Shown here piece by piece: positions 48,334-58,196 of a stretch of 64,000 nucleotides of DNA (the stretch's first letter is position 1; the number at the start of each line of letters is the position of its first letter). The stretch is taken from contig NZ_JACIBC010000003.1 of assembly GCF_014195095.1 (NCBI RefSeq), positions 310,001-374,000 of the forward strand. The letters run 5' to 3'. Both the position numbers and the translations under genes were made by a program. Source of the DNA: Rhizobium sp. BK602 (lineage in GTDB: Bacteria > Pseudomonadota > Alphaproteobacteria > Rhizobiales > Rhizobiaceae). The notes under the pieces are model-generated. The model was not told the origin of the DNA, ran no database searches, and saw only the letters and a program-made list of their open reading frames with translations.

Positions 48334-48945
48334 ATGGCAAAGATCGCCCTTATCGGCGCCTCCGGCAATGCCGGCTCGCGAATATTGAAGGAACTTTCCG
48401 ATCGCGGTCATAAGGTGACCGCGATCGCCCGCAATCCGGAGAAGATCGCGACCCTTCCGGGTGTCGTCGCCGTTCGAGGCGATGTTTTCGACAAGGACGG
48501 CCTGGCCGCGCTGCTGGCTGGACATGACGCCGTCATCAGCGCCGTGCACTTCACCGCCAGCGATCCGCAGCGTCTCATCGATGCGGTCAGACAATCCGGC
48601 GTGAAGCGCTATCTGGTCGTCGGCGGTGCCGGCAGTCTGGAAGTGGCGCCTGGCATCCGGCTCGTCACCACGCCCGAATTCCCCGCCATCTACAAGGCGG
48701 AGGCCTCCAAGGGCGCCGATTTCCTCGACCTCCTGAAGACGGTCGACGATCTCGACTGGACCTTCCTTTCGCCCTCCGCGCTCTTCGTCCCCGGCGAGCG
48801 CACCGGGAACTTCAGGCTCGGCAAGGATCAACTCCTCAGCAACGCCAATGGCAGCAGCATCTCCTTCGAGGACTATGCCATCGCCCTCGTCGACGAGATC
48901 GAAAAGCCGGCACATATCCGCCAGCGTTTCACCGTCGGATATTAA
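48334..48945 (+). CDS. NAD(P)-binding Rossmann protein, atypical SDR (NmrA/YwnB-like)
   Basis: 203 residues. Seen: the cofactor loop ALIGASGNAGSRI, a second-strand VTAIARNP, YLVVGGAGSL, and a C-terminal SFEDYAIALVDEIE. These match short atypical SDRs (YwnB/SDR_a5) that act as flavin reductases or redox sensors. ATG 48334 has better spacing from AAGGA than the ATG three codons earlier. It is the second gene in a LysR-controlled unit. Confidence 0.85.
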   Translation: MAKIALIGASGNAGSRILKELSDRGHKVTAIARNPEKIATLPGVVAVRGDVFDKDGLAALLAGHDAVISAVHFTASDPQRLIDAVRQSGVKRYLVVGGAGSLEVAPGIRLVTTPEFPAIYKAEASKGADFLDLLKTVDDLDWTFLSPSALFVPGERTGNFRLGKDQLLSNANGSSISFEDYAIALVDEIEKPAHIRQRFTVGY

Positions 48946-48978
48946 GCCTCTGCTTCGGCAAATTTGGAGATGAACCTC

Positions 48979-49302
48979 ATGAGCGACGTCGTATTTCCCG
49001 CAATCGGCCATATCTACCGGGCCGACTATGGCGAGCTCGCCTACAGGGTTGCCTTCGCGGATGACGGCAGTACGTTGCGTTGGGCCGAGGACAAGGCGGC
49101 GGATTTCGATGCCGCCGCCAAGACCGAGACCTATCAGGCCATTCCGGTCCGTCCCGGCGTCTTCATGGTGACCTGGCGGGAGGCGGATGGCACCACCGTC
49201 ACCCATGTCGAAGACTTCGAGAACGGCATCCTTCATGCCGCCATCACGCTCCCCGACCATACGTTCCTGACACTACCGGGGAAATGGACACGCCTCGACT
49301 GA
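48979..49302 (+). CDS. MoaF-like small beta-barrel protein
   Basis: 107 residues. Seen: mostly beta-strand content with YRADYGELAYRVAFADDGSTLRW and VTWREADGTTVTHVEDFENG, resembling the MoaF-related calycin-like domain. GGAGAT precedes the ATG at 48979 with good spacing. No catalytic residues are recognisable. It is the last gene in the LysR-controlled unit, possibly a ligand-binding partner. Confidence 0.7.
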   Translation: MSDVVFPAIGHIYRADYGELAYRVAFADDGSTLRWAEDKAADFDAAAKTETYQAIPVRPGVFMVTWREADGTTVTHVEDFENGILHAAITLPDHTFLTLPGKWTRLD

Positions 49303-49312
49303 GGCCGGCAAG

Positions 49313-50809
49313 CTAAAAGCCCATGAAGCCCGGCTGATCGGCAAGCCTCGGCGCCTTTTCCAAGGCCGCTAGATCGACCTTTGGCACTCCGAACTCGGTA
49401 TCATCGGCGAGGATCGCCTCGATCTCGGCCGCCACTTGCAGCACTCCGGCATCGTCATGCCGCCGGCCGACGATCTGTAGGCCAAAGGGCATGCCGAGCG
49501 TATCGCGGCCAACCGGAATGGTGATCGAGGGATGCCCCGCAAGCGTCGAGGCATAGGCCATGGCCAGCCAATGGTAATAGTTCTTGGTCGGCTTGCCGTC
49601 GATGTCCTCGGGGTAAAGCTCATGCCAGTCGCGCGGGCTGATCGTCACCGCCGGGCAGAGCACATAGTCGTGAGTCTCGAAGAACCGCTGCCAGTCCTGA
49701 TAATAGCGGCCCTGCCTGACCAGCGCGTCGGCAATATCGAGCGGACCGTAGCTCAATCCTTCCTCGACATTGGCGCGGACATTGGGACCGATCTTGTCGG
49801 GATGGGCCAATAGCAATTCATGATGCTTGCCGAGGAACATCACGCCGCGCAGAACCGAGAAGATGCGATCGGCGTCGGCGCAATCCGGATGCGTCTCCTC
49901 GACTACGCCGAGATGACTGGATAGCCGTCTTGCGACACGCCGGAAGCTGTCGCGAATGACCTGTTCTGTCGGTGCGAATCCGAAATCCTCGGTGATGGCG
50001 ATGCGCAGCGACGCCAGATCCGGGCAGTGCCCGCTCATGAAACGATCCGCATCCCAGGCGGTCTTCCCGTCGACCACGATCGTATAGGGATCGAGCCTGT
50101 CCGGCCGCGCCAGGACGGACAGCATCAGCGCCGTATCAGCGACAGTGCGGGCCATCGGCCCGCTGGTCGGCAGATGCATCAGCCCCATGGCGCGCGTGTC
50201 ACCCGGCACCACGCCCGGCGAGGGCCGGAAGCCGACGACGCCGCAGAAGGCGGCCGGATTACGCAGGCTGCCGCCGGTATCCGATCCGGTCGCAAGCGGC
50301 GCCATCCGGCAGGCAAGCAGCACAGCCGAGCCGCCGGAGGAACCGGCGGCGCTCTTCGTCGTGTCATGCGGATTGGCGGTCGCGCCATAGACGGCGTTGC
50401 GGGTATTGCCGCCAGCGCTCCATTCCGGATTGTTGGTCTTGCCGAGCGGGATGCCCCCCGCCCCGCGCATGGCCGCGACGATCGCATCGTCCTTGACCGC
50501 GATATTGTCGCGATAGATTTCCGACCCGAAGGTGGTCGGCAGGCCCGTGACATCGATCATGTCCTTGACCCCGAACGGCAGGCCATGCAGCGGACCGAGC
50601 GCCTCGTTGCGCATCACCTTCGCTTCCGCCGATCTGGCTTCGTCCAGAACCCTGTCGAAATCCCGCGCCACCAGCGCGTTCACCGCCGGATCGAGCGTCT
50701 CGACCCGCTCGATACAGGCTTTCGCCAGCTCGACCGGAGAAAGGCTCTTGCATCCGATCAGCCGGCGTGCCTCCAAGGCTCCAAGGTCTGCGGGATTGGA
50801 CTTGCTCAT
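49313..50809 (-). CDS. Amidase (amidase-signature family)
   Basis: 498 residues. Seen: the Ser-cisSer-Lys triad, Lys in LPFGVKDMIDV, the Gly/Ser-rich signature KSAAGSSGGSAVLLACRMAPLATGSDTGGSLRNPAAFCG holding both serines, and GVVGFRPSPG. It hydrolyses carboxamides in the cytoplasm; the substrate is open. It is the last gene of a peptide-import operon, 37 bp after the M20 peptidase gene, so it probably acts on imported amides. The ATG at 50809 is better placed relative to GGAAAGG than one two codons earlier. Confidence 0.92.
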   Translation of the reverse strand: MSKSNPADLGALEARRLIGCKSLSPVELAKACIERVETLDPAVNALVARDFDRVLDEARSAEAKVMRNEALGPLHGLPFGVKDMIDVTGLPTTFGSEIYRDNIAVKDDAIVAAMRGAGGIPLGKTNNPEWSAGGNTRNAVYGATANPHDTTKSAAGSSGGSAVLLACRMAPLATGSDTGGSLRNPAAFCGVVGFRPSPGVVPGDTRAMGLMHLPTSGPMARTVADTALMLSVLARPDRLDPYTIVVDGKTAWDADRFMSGHCPDLASLRIAITEDFGFAPTEQVIRDSFRRVARRLSSHLGVVEETHPDCADADRIFSVLRGVMFLGKHHELLLAHPDKIGPNVRANVEEGLSYGPLDIADALVRQGRYYQDWQRFFETHDYVLCPAVTISPRDWHELYPEDIDGKPTKNYYHWLAMAYASTLAGHPSITIPVGRDTLGMPFGLQIVGRRHDDAGVLQVAAEIEAILADDTEFGVPKVDLAALEKAPRLADQPGFMGF

Positions 50810-50846
50810 GACCATGCCTTTCCAGAGGCCGATTGAAATTGAGTGC

Positions 50847-52232
50847 CTATCGGGCTTCCGCCTTCAGGCTGACCGCGTTTTCGGCGATGTCTTGGAACAG
50901 CGCCGTCATCAGCTGCATGCCCTCGCGGGCGATCGGCACCAAGGCGTGTTCGTTCGGCCCGTGCTGGCCACATTCCGCGTGGGAATGCGGAACCCAGATC
51001 GTCGGCAGCCCGAGAATGTCGGTGAAGGCGTCATTCGGCAGCGAGCCGGCAAGATTGGGTAGGACATGCGGAGGACGGCCGGCGCTGCGGGTCAGGGATG
51101 CCTCGACGAAGCGCACCCAGGGATGATCCGGCGAGAAGCGGGTCGCCTGGAAGGCCTCGCCCCGCGCCGCCCGCACCTCGACCATCGGAAAGCCGTTCTT
51201 ATCCAGATGGCGGCGAAGAGCCGGAAGGATCTCGTTTATGTCGGTGCCGACCACGAAGCGCAGCTGGCAGGTGGCTCGCGCCGACCCCGATATGGCATTC
51301 TGCGGCGCATCGATGTTGCCGGAGGACAGCGCAAGGACGGCAAAGGAATTCCAGCCGAAAACCCTTTCGCTCGGCGTCAGATCGCTCTCGCCCCAATCGG
51401 CATCATGACGGCGCGGCGGCAGGTCGCGGAGCACGGCGCGGATATCGGGCGTGAGGCTGGTCGGGCGCCATTCGGGAATCTGGATCTGGCCGCGCGCGTC
51501 GGTGATGGTCGCGATCGCCTGGGCAAGGAGGATGGCCGGGTCGGCCAGCAACCCGCCGAAATTGCCGGAATGATGATCGCCATCGCGCAGATTGACGATC
51601 AGGTTGAAGGACAGCCCCCCGCGCGAACCCATGAACATGGTGGGTGTGTCGATTGCCAGCCGTGGACCGTCCGAGGCGATCAGCACATCGGCGGCAAGCC
51701 TCTCACGATTGGCGACGAAGAACTCGCGCAGGCCGAAGGAGCCGGTTTCCTCCGCCATTTCCAGAATGATCTTGGCATTGAAGCCGAGACGGCCATTTTC
51801 GCGGATCAGCAGTTCCAGCGCCTTGATGTTGATGAGATGCTGGATCTTGTTGTCGGCCGTTCCCCGGCCATAGAGCTTGTCGCCCTCTTGCGTCAGCGTG
51901 AAGGGCTCCAGACCTTCGCGCCAGCGATGCGCCTCGCCGTTGCAGACGTCGCCATGGCCGTAGACCAGCACGGTCGGCAGGTCAGCGGCCTCGATGCGCG
52001 TGGCGATCAGCAGCGGCGCACCACCTTCGCGCGGATTGTCGAAAAGCTCGACATCGAAGCCCATGGACAACAACAGCGGCTGCATGTCCTCCTGCAGATA
52101 GGCGTAAAGATCCTCGCGCCGGCCCTCGGACTGGCTGATCGAGCGACGCGCCACGAGCTTGCCCAGATCGGCCGCCAGCCCACCGCTGTCGACATAATTG
52201 CGGGCGGCTTCGATCAATTGCACTCTGTCCAT
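50847..52232 (-). CDS. M20-family metallopeptidase
   Basis: 461 residues. Seen: first metal block VLVYGHGDVCNG, bridging-aspartate block GRGTADNKIQHL, catalytic glutamates in MAEETGSFGL, SDGPRLA, and a C-terminal PHSHAECGQHGPNEH with the last metal histidine. Typical of dipeptidases and N-acyl-amino-acid hydrolases. GAGGT lies upstream of the ATG at 52232. It starts four bases after the ABC ATPase gene, so its substrate is probably what the transporter imports. Confidence 0.92.
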   Translation of the reverse strand: MDRVQLIEAARNYVDSGGLAADLGKLVARRSISQSEGRREDLYAYLQEDMQPLLLSMGFDVELFDNPREGGAPLLIATRIEAADLPTVLVYGHGDVCNGEAHRWREGLEPFTLTQEGDKLYGRGTADNKIQHLINIKALELLIRENGRLGFNAKIILEMAEETGSFGLREFFVANRERLAADVLIASDGPRLAIDTPTMFMGSRGGLSFNLIVNLRDGDHHSGNFGGLLADPAILLAQAIATITDARGQIQIPEWRPTSLTPDIRAVLRDLPPRRHDADWGESDLTPSERVFGWNSFAVLALSSGNIDAPQNAISGSARATCQLRFVVGTDINEILPALRRHLDKNGFPMVEVRAARGEAFQATRFSPDHPWVRFVEASLTRSAGRPPHVLPNLAGSLPNDAFTDILGLPTIWVPHSHAECGQHGPNEHALVPIAREGMQLMTALFQDIAENAVSLKAEAR

Positions 52233-52236
52233 GGAT

Positions 52237-53892
52237 TTACCTCGCAGCATCGACAGCGGCCAGCGCCGTCATATCAGGCGCTTCCCAGCCGCGGCCGGGC
52301 ATGGCCGCGAGCAACTGGCGCGTATAGGGATGACGGGGATTGCCGAAAATATCGTCGACGGTCCCGTATTCCACGACCTCCCCCTTCGACATGACCAGAA
52401 TATGGTCTGAAATCTCGGCGGCAACCCTCAAATCATGGGTGATGAAAACCACCGTCAGACCGACGCTCTTGCGGATGTCGGCCAGCAGTTTCAGCACATC
52501 CTTCTGCACGGAGACGTCGAGGGCGGAGACCGCCTCGTCGGCAATCAGGATTTTCGGCTCGACCATCAGCGCGCGTGCAATGGAAATACGCTGGCGCTGG
52601 CCGCCGGAAAATTGCGCGGGATAGCGCTCCAGCGCGTCCTCTTCCAAGCGGACAAGACGCAGGAGCTCCCTCGCCTTTTCCATCGCCTGCTTGCGCGGCA
52701 CACCGAAATTGACAGGCCCTTCGACCAGAAGGTCGCCGATGGTCCGCCTAGGGTTGAGCGAACCATAGGGGTCCTGGAAGACGATCTGGATGAGCTTGCG
52801 GAAATCGCGCCGTCCGGTTGCCGATTTCGTATCAAGACGGGCATTGCCGACCCAGACGGAGCCCTCGTCCGGCTCGACGAGACCCATCAGGCAGCGCACC
52901 AGCGTCGTCTTGCCGGATCCCGATTCGCCGACGATGCCGAGCGTCTGGCCTTCGAGAACGGTGAAATCCGTCGACTTGACCGCATGCACCTTGCGGGCCG
53001 GACGGAAGAGCGTGCGAGCGCTCGCATAGGTCTTTTCGATGCCGGCGACGCGCAGCGCGATGGGCATGGTCCCATCGGGTTTACCCTTGCCGCTGTGCCG
53101 CTTCGGCACCGCATCGATCAGCATCCGCGTATAGGGATGGCGGGGATTGTTGAGCACCTCATCCACTGTCCCCTGCTCGACCACCACGCCCTTCTGCATG
53201 ACGACGACGCGGTCGGCGATCTCCGCCACCACATCGAAATCATGGGTGACGAACAGGATGCCGGCCTTGCGGCTTTCCTTCAGCGCCTTGAACATGTCGA
53301 GGATCTGCGCCTGCGTGGTGACGTCGAGCGCCGTTGTGGGCTCATCGGCAATCAGCAGACGCGGCTCCATGGCAAGCGCCATGGCGATGACGATGCGCTG
53401 GCGCTGACCGCCGGACAATTGATGCGGATAGGCATGATAGAGCCGCTCCGGTTCCGGAAGCCGTACCTCCTTGAGCAGCGCCAGCGTGCGTTGCCGCCGC
53501 TCGGCCCTCGGCAGGCTGGTATGCGCCTTGAAGACCTCCTCGATCTGGTCTCCGACCGTATAGCAGGGATTGAGCGCGCTCATCGGTTCCTGGAAGATCA
53601 TGCCCATGCGGTTGCCGCGCAAGCCGGAATGCTCGGCTTCGGACAGGGTGAGCACATCGCGCCCCTCGAAGAGGATTTCACCGCCCGAAGGCTTCAGAGC
53701 CTTCGGCAGGAGACCCATGGCGGCAAAGGAGGTGATCGACTTGCCGGAGCCGGATTCACCGACGATGCAGAGGATCTCCTTCTCGCGGATATCGAGCGAC
53801 AGGTTGCTCACGGCATGCGGGCGGTCGCCTCCCGACGGCAGGTCGATGGTCAGGTTGCGGATCGAAAGAACGGTTTCGACGGGCTTCGTCAT
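52237..53892 (-). CDS. Fused Opp/Dpp ABC transporter ATP-binding protein (two ATPase domains)
   Basis: 551 residues. Seen: two complete ATPase domains, each with Walker A GESGSGK(S/T) (first at 45-52, second near 320), signatures LSGGQRQR and FSGGQRQR, Walker B LLIADEP and ILIADEA, and the family tails [12 protein letters not shown] and [12 protein letters not shown]. It supplies both nucleotide-binding subunits of the importer in one chain. Its start overlaps the DppC stop by one base. Confidence 0.94.
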   Translation of the reverse strand: MTKPVETVLSIRNLTIDLPSGGDRPHAVSNLSLDIREKEILCIVGESGSGKSITSFAAMGLLPKALKPSGGEILFEGRDVLTLSEAEHSGLRGNRMGMIFQEPMSALNPCYTVGDQIEEVFKAHTSLPRAERRQRTLALLKEVRLPEPERLYHAYPHQLSGGQRQRIVIAMALAMEPRLLIADEPTTALDVTTQAQILDMFKALKESRKAGILFVTHDFDVVAEIADRVVVMQKGVVVEQGTVDEVLNNPRHPYTRMLIDAVPKRHSGKGKPDGTMPIALRVAGIEKTYASARTLFRPARKVHAVKSTDFTVLEGQTLGIVGESGSGKTTLVRCLMGLVEPDEGSVWVGNARLDTKSATGRRDFRKLIQIVFQDPYGSLNPRRTIGDLLVEGPVNFGVPRKQAMEKARELLRLVRLEEDALERYPAQFSGGQRQRISIARALMVEPKILIADEAVSALDVSVQKDVLKLLADIRKSVGLTVVFITHDLRVAAEISDHILVMSKGEVVEYGTVDDIFGNPRHPYTRQLLAAMPGRGWEAPDMTALAAVDAAR

Positions 53893-54791
53893 CAGTTTCT
53901 GCCCTCCGGCGCGGTGATATCGCGGATGCCATCACCCAGCATGTTGATGGCAAAGACCAGCAGGAACAGGGCGATGCCCGGAATGGTGATCAGCCAGCTT
54001 TCGAACAGCAGCATTTCCTTGCCCTCGGAAATCATCAGCCCCCAGGAGGGGGTTGGCGGCTGCACGCCGAGGCCCAAGAAGGACAGAGCCGCCTCCAGAA
54101 TGATGGCATGCGCCATTTCCAGCGTGACGATGACGATCAGCGCATTCATCACGTTCGGCAGCACATCCTTGAAGAGGATGCGCGGCAGGCTGGCGCCCAG
54201 CACCTCGGCGGCTGCGATATAGTCCGCCTGGCGCACCTGCATGGTGGCGCTTCTGAGCACCACGGCGAAACGGTCCCAGAGCAAGAGGCCGAGGATCAGC
54301 ACGACCACGGTCAGCGATCCCCCGAATATCGCCACGACCGCAAGCGCCACCAGCGTCGCCGGAAGGGCGAGGCGCACGGAAAGGATGAACATGACGACGG
54401 CATCCACCTTGCCGCCGAAATAGCCGCCGAGAACGCCGAGCGTGGTGCCGATCAGCGCGGAGATGATTGCCGCGGTGAAACCGATCAGTAGGGAAACGCG
54501 AGCGCCGTAGATCAGCCGGGAGAGATAATCACGGCCGAGCGCATCGGTGCCCAGCACATGGTTCCAGTCGCCGCCGAGGAAGACCGGCGGAACCAGTCGT
54601 GCCAGCAGATCCTGTTTGTAGGGATCGTGAGGGGCAATCAGCGGCGCAAACAGCGCGATCAGGCCGACGGCCAGGAGGATGACGAAGCCGATCATGAAGC
54701 CACGATGCCGCAGGATTTTGCGGACGAGCGCCCTGGATGGCGCCGCGGCGGCGGGAAGAATGGCATCGGCGGCTTGTGAAGTGTCGCTCAT
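53892..54791 (-). CDS. ABC transporter permease, DppC family
   Basis: 299 residues. Seen: an N-terminal cytoplasmic stretch, membrane helix about 32-53, the family motif [13 protein letters not shown], helices through the middle and an EAA loop around AAAEVLGAS. One base separates it from the DppB stop and one base overlaps the ATPase gene. Part of a GntR-controlled peptide importer. Confidence 0.93.
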   Translation of the reverse strand: MSDTSQAADAILPAAAAPSRALVRKILRHRGFMIGFVILLAVGLIALFAPLIAPHDPYKQDLLARLVPPVFLGGDWNHVLGTDALGRDYLSRLIYGARVSLLIGFTAAIISALIGTTLGVLGGYFGGKVDAVVMFILSVRLALPATLVALAVVAIFGGSLTVVVLILGLLLWDRFAVVLRSATMQVRQADYIAAAEVLGASLPRILFKDVLPNVMNALIVIVTLEMAHAIILEAALSFLGLGVQPPTPSWGLMISEGKEMLLFESWLITIPGIALFLLVFAINMLGDGIRDITAPEGRN

Positions 54792-54792
54792 C

Positions 54793-55710
54793 TCAGGCAG
54801 TCCTCAGACGGGGATCGAGCCATGCGTTCAGGACGTCGGCCAGGAAGGTGAAGGCGATGTAGAACATCGAGAAGATCAGGATCAGCGCCTGCATGGTCGG
54901 CAGATCGTTGCGCGAAATCGATTCCCAGGCGAGGAACCCTGCCCCATGCAGCGCGAAGATCGTCTCGACCACCACCGAGCCGCTGAACATGAAGCCCAGC
55001 TGCACGGCCGCCAGGCTGACCACCGGGATGATGGCGTTGCGCAGCGCATGCTTGAACAGCACCTGCCGTGGCTTCAGCCCCTTGGCCTTGGCGGTGCGGA
55101 TATAATCGGATGACAGAACCTCCAGCATGCCGGCGCGGGTCAGCCGCATGATGGCCGGCGTCGCATAATAGCCGAGCACGACGGTCGGCAGGATATAGCC
55201 GGTCCAATCAGCAGTTCCGGAAGCCGGCACCAGGCCGAGATTGACGGAAAAGATCACGATGAGGATCAGGCCGAACCAGAAACTCGGGATCGCCTGCCCG
55301 ACGACCGCGACGCCAAGCGCCAGACGATCGATGATGGTGTTCGGAAAGGCTGCCGCAAGAACTCCCATCGGGATTGCGACCAGCAGCGCGAAACCCATGC
55401 CGAGACAGCCGATCGTCATGGTCACGGGCAATCGCTCGATGATCATGCCGGAAACCGGGGTCTTGAAATAGTAACTCACGCCGAAATCGCCGGTCAGCGC
55501 CCGCATCAACCAATCGAAATACTGCACCATCAGCGGTTGATCGAAGCCATATTGGCTGCGGATCGCCGCAATCACGTCGGCTGGCGCGCTGTCGCCGGCA
55601 ATTGCGATGGCCGGATCGCCTGCCATGAACAGGAGAATGAAACTGATGAAGGACACTGTCAGCGCCACCAGCGCCGCCATGCCGATTTTGGTCAGGACGA
55701 ATTTCAGCAT
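54793..55710 (-). CDS. ABC transporter permease, DppB family
   Basis: 305 residues. Seen: the N-terminal helix, GDPAIAIAGDSAPADVIAAIRSQYGFDQP periplasmic segment, LLVAIPMGVLAA, SFWFGLILI and the EAA-like loop YIRTAKAKGL. It follows the binding-protein gene after about 100 bp that hold a strong hairpin, so it may be expressed at a lower level than the binding protein. Confidence 0.93.
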   Translation of the reverse strand: MLKFVLTKIGMAALVALTVSFISFILLFMAGDPAIAIAGDSAPADVIAAIRSQYGFDQPLMVQYFDWLMRALTGDFGVSYYFKTPVSGMIIERLPVTMTIGCLGMGFALLVAIPMGVLAAAFPNTIIDRLALGVAVVGQAIPSFWFGLILIVIFSVNLGLVPASGTADWTGYILPTVVLGYYATPAIMRLTRAGMLEVLSSDYIRTAKAKGLKPRQVLFKHALRNAIIPVVSLAAVQLGFMFSGSVVVETIFALHGAGFLAWESISRNDLPTMQALILIFSMFYIAFTFLADVLNAWLDPRLRTA

Positions 55711-55766
55711 CGTATTCCCTCAAGCAAGAGGCGCGACGCGGCCATAGCCTCGTCACACTGGAACAC

Positions 55767-55803
55767 GTCGGTCGATCCGCCGGCCTGTGGCGGACCGACC
55801 GAC
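55767..55803 (-). terminator. Intercistronic hairpin between binding protein and permease
   Basis: A 15-bp stem (55767-55781 with 55789-55803) with one A-C mismatch and a 7-base loop. No U-run. It probably stabilises the upstream binding-protein mRNA or attenuates transcription into the permease genes. Confidence 0.6.
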
Positions 55804-55814
55804 CCATGCGCATG

Positions 55815-57326
55815 TCATTTCCAACCGATCTCGTTGAAACGAACCAACTCATCCGGCGTGGGCGTAAAGGAGACGTCCTTGTTCATGACGTAGTTGGTGG
55901 AATAGTTCCAAAGCGGCACCCAGTAGGCCTTGCCGGCGATCTCTGAAAGCGCCTGCTTGTAGAGGGTCTTGCGCTCGGCGGTGTCGATGGAGGCGTCGGC
56001 CTTCTCCAGCAGCTCGGCGAGACTCTTGTCGCGGGCATCGTCTTCACCGCCCAGGGTGAAGAATTCGCTGGTAATGGCCGAGGCATCGGCGATCGAATTG
56101 GAACCCCATGTCAGGAAGGACATCGGCACGCCTTCCTTGATGCGCTTTTCGCGCAGCGCCGCATATTGCAGATATTTGAGATTGGCCTTGATGCCGACAT
56201 CGGCGAGCATGCCGATCATCGCCTCCGCCAGCGGACGATCACGATAGGCGTAGAGATCGATCTCGAAGCCGTTCGGATAGCCTGCTTCCGCCAGCAGTGC
56301 CTTGGCCTTTGCCGGATCATAGGCATAGGTGGCGACATCGGTCGCGCAGCCGAACTGACTGGGCGAGCAGGCGCTGTTGATGACTTCAGTCGTGCCCTTC
56401 ATGAGCGCCTTGACGATCCCTTCGCGGTTGATCGCATGGTAGACCGCCTGTCGGACCCGCACATCTGTCATCGGGTTCTTGGCCCCGCTGCGTCCGGCGG
56501 CATCGAGCGAAAGATAGCCGACCCGCATCGTCGGCGCGTTGATCACCTGGAAATTGCCGCGGCTGGCCAGCTTGTCGGCCTGGTCGGAAGGCACCTGCCA
56601 GACGAGATCGATCGTGCCGTTGAAGAGTTCCGCCATCTGCGTGTTGATGTCGGGGATCGTGCGGATATCGATGGTCTCGACCTTGGCCTTCGGCTTGGCG
56701 GCGGCGAAATAATCATCGTTGCGCTTCAGGACGTAATGCTTGCCGGGCTCGACGCTGACGACCTTGTAGGGGCCGGTTCCGATCGGCTTGGTCGCAACGC
56801 CGTCCGGGCCGACCGCCGCATAATATTCGTTCGGATGAATGATGACAGGACCGGCGAGATATTCGAGTGCGGCCGGGAACGGCCCGTTGGTGAGGATGCG
56901 GACCTTGAACTGGTCGATCTTCTCGACATGCTTGATCCAGCCGGTGGCGACCTTGTTCTTGGCGCCGTTCTTCGGATCGACCATGTAATTCAGCGTATAG
57001 ACGACGTCATCCGCATCGAAGGGCTCGCCATTATGGAACTTCACGCCCTGGCGCAGCGTCAGCTCCAGCGTGGTCGGGTCCACCCAGGACCAGCTGGTCG
57101 CGAGATTGCCGACATATTCGCCGGTTTGCGGATTACGGTAAAGCAAGCCGTCCCAGACGGCATTTCCGAGCAGCACGCCCTCGCGCGCCGTATTGAAGTA
57201 AGGATCGATATGCTCGAGCTCCTTTGAAAAGGCGATCGAGATCGTATCGTCCGCCTTGCCGGCATAAGCGGCAGTACCGACGAGACATGGCAAAAACAAC
57301 GCAGCAGCGATGGCGGCTAACTTCAT
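55815..57326 (-). CDS. Periplasmic solute-binding protein, family 5 (Dpp/Opp type)
   Basis: 503 residues. Seen: a signal peptide (MKLAAIAAALFLPCLVGTAAYA, cut at about residue 22), SKELEHIDPYFNTAREG, LRQGVKFHNGEPFDADDVVYTLNY and DVRVRQAVYHAINREGIV, the standard SBP_bac_5 order. It is the first gene of a six-gene operon with permeases, ATPase, an M20 peptidase and an amidase. The ligand is probably a peptide or acylated/amidated amino acid, inferred from those enzymes. Confidence 0.93.
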   Translation of the reverse strand: MKLAAIAAALFLPCLVGTAAYAGKADDTISIAFSKELEHIDPYFNTAREGVLLGNAVWDGLLYRNPQTGEYVGNLATSWSWVDPTTLELTLRQGVKFHNGEPFDADDVVYTLNYMVDPKNGAKNKVATGWIKHVEKIDQFKVRILTNGPFPAALEYLAGPVIIHPNEYYAAVGPDGVATKPIGTGPYKVVSVEPGKHYVLKRNDDYFAAAKPKAKVETIDIRTIPDINTQMAELFNGTIDLVWQVPSDQADKLASRGNFQVINAPTMRVGYLSLDAAGRSGAKNPMTDVRVRQAVYHAINREGIVKALMKGTTEVINSACSPSQFGCATDVATYAYDPAKAKALLAEAGYPNGFEIDLYAYRDRPLAEAMIGMLADVGIKANLKYLQYAALREKRIKEGVPMSFLTWGSNSIADASAITSEFFTLGGEDDARDKSLAELLEKADASIDTAERKTLYKQALSEIAGKAYWVPLWNYSTNYVMNKDVSFTPTPDELVRFNEIGWK

Positions 57327-57341
57327 AGGAATCCCCTGTTT

Positions 57342-57445
57342 TGCCTATTTATTAGGCATTTTTATATGATGCCTACAGTATACCCCGTCTTTCAATATTG
57401 TATACAAAAATTTGAGATTGAGCGCATAAAACTATTTATGCATAC
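57342..57445. promoter_or_regulatory. Repeat-rich divergent promoter for the peptide operon and gntR
   Basis: Seen: TGCCTA (57342-57347), TAGGCA (57353-57358) and ATGCCTA (57369-57375) in alternating orientation; GTATAC at 57378-57383 and 57400-57405 (22 bp apart, the second within TTGTATACAA at 57398-57407) and GCATAC at 57440-57445. The TTGTATACAA element is a good candidate GntR site. Confidence 0.5.
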
Positions 57446-57456
57446 AAAATCTTGCT

Positions 57457-58179
57457 ATGCGCGATCTTAAGACCCATAATGTGATCGGAGAGATCACCGT
57501 GACCCAAATCAGGCCGTCCGCGGCGGACATGCTTTACGAGCGCATCGAAACCCTGATCGCCGAGGGTTTTTTCAAGGATGGCGAGCGCCTGGACGAGGTT
57601 CGCCTTGCCGGCGATTTCGGCGTGTCGCGTACACCGCTTCGCGAGGCGCTGCGCCTGCTGTCGGCGAGTGGGCTGGTCGAGCTCATCCCCAACCGCGGCG
57701 CCTTCGTGCGCCAGCCGGATTTCACGCGCCTCGTGGAGATGTTCGAAGTCATGGCGGAGGTCGAGGCCTGGTGCGCGCGGCTTGCGGCGGGACGCATCAC
57801 CAAGGCGCAGATTCTGATGCTGCGCCAGAAGGCGTCCGCCTGCGAGGCAGCGCTGCAGCTGCAGGATTACGGACGCTATTACGCGGAGAATGCCGCGTTT
57901 CACAACATGATCTACGATGCCTCGGGCAACGGCTTCCTGGCTGAAGAGGCGCGCAATCTGCAACGGCGCCTGAAGCCGTTTCGCAAGGCTCAGCTTTCCT
58001 TCGGCGACCGCCTCTCCCAATCGATGAGCGAGCACCGCGAGATCCTGCTGGCGCTCGAGGCCGCCGATGTCGCGCGGGCGGAAAGCGTGATGCGCGAGCA
58101 TATCCGGGTACAGGGCGACATCTACGAGGAATACCGCCTGTCGATCAACGCGACGGCAGGTTCCCGCGCCGATGCTTAG
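57457..58179 (+). CDS. GntR-family regulator, FadR/FCD subfamily
   Basis: Up to 240 residues. Seen: a winged helix with DEVRLAGDFGVSRTPLREALRLLSASGLVEL and an FCD domain with ENAAFHNMIYDASGN and SEHREILLALEAAD metal-site positions. ATG 57457 has no ribosome site; a GTG at 57499 follows GGAGAG at good spacing and may be the true start (226 residues). It is divergent from the peptide-import operon and presumably represses it. Confidence 0.88.
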   Translation: MRDLKTHNVIGEITVTQIRPSAADMLYERIETLIAEGFFKDGERLDEVRLAGDFGVSRTPLREALRLLSASGLVELIPNRGAFVRQPDFTRLVEMFEVMAEVEAWCARLAAGRITKAQILMLRQKASACEAALQLQDYGRYYAENAAFHNMIYDASGNGFLAEEARNLQRRLKPFRKAQLSFGDRLSQSMSEHREILLALEAADVARAESVMREHIRVQGDIYEEYRLSINATAGSRADA

Positions 58180-58196
58180 CGCCCCACGCCGCGCCC

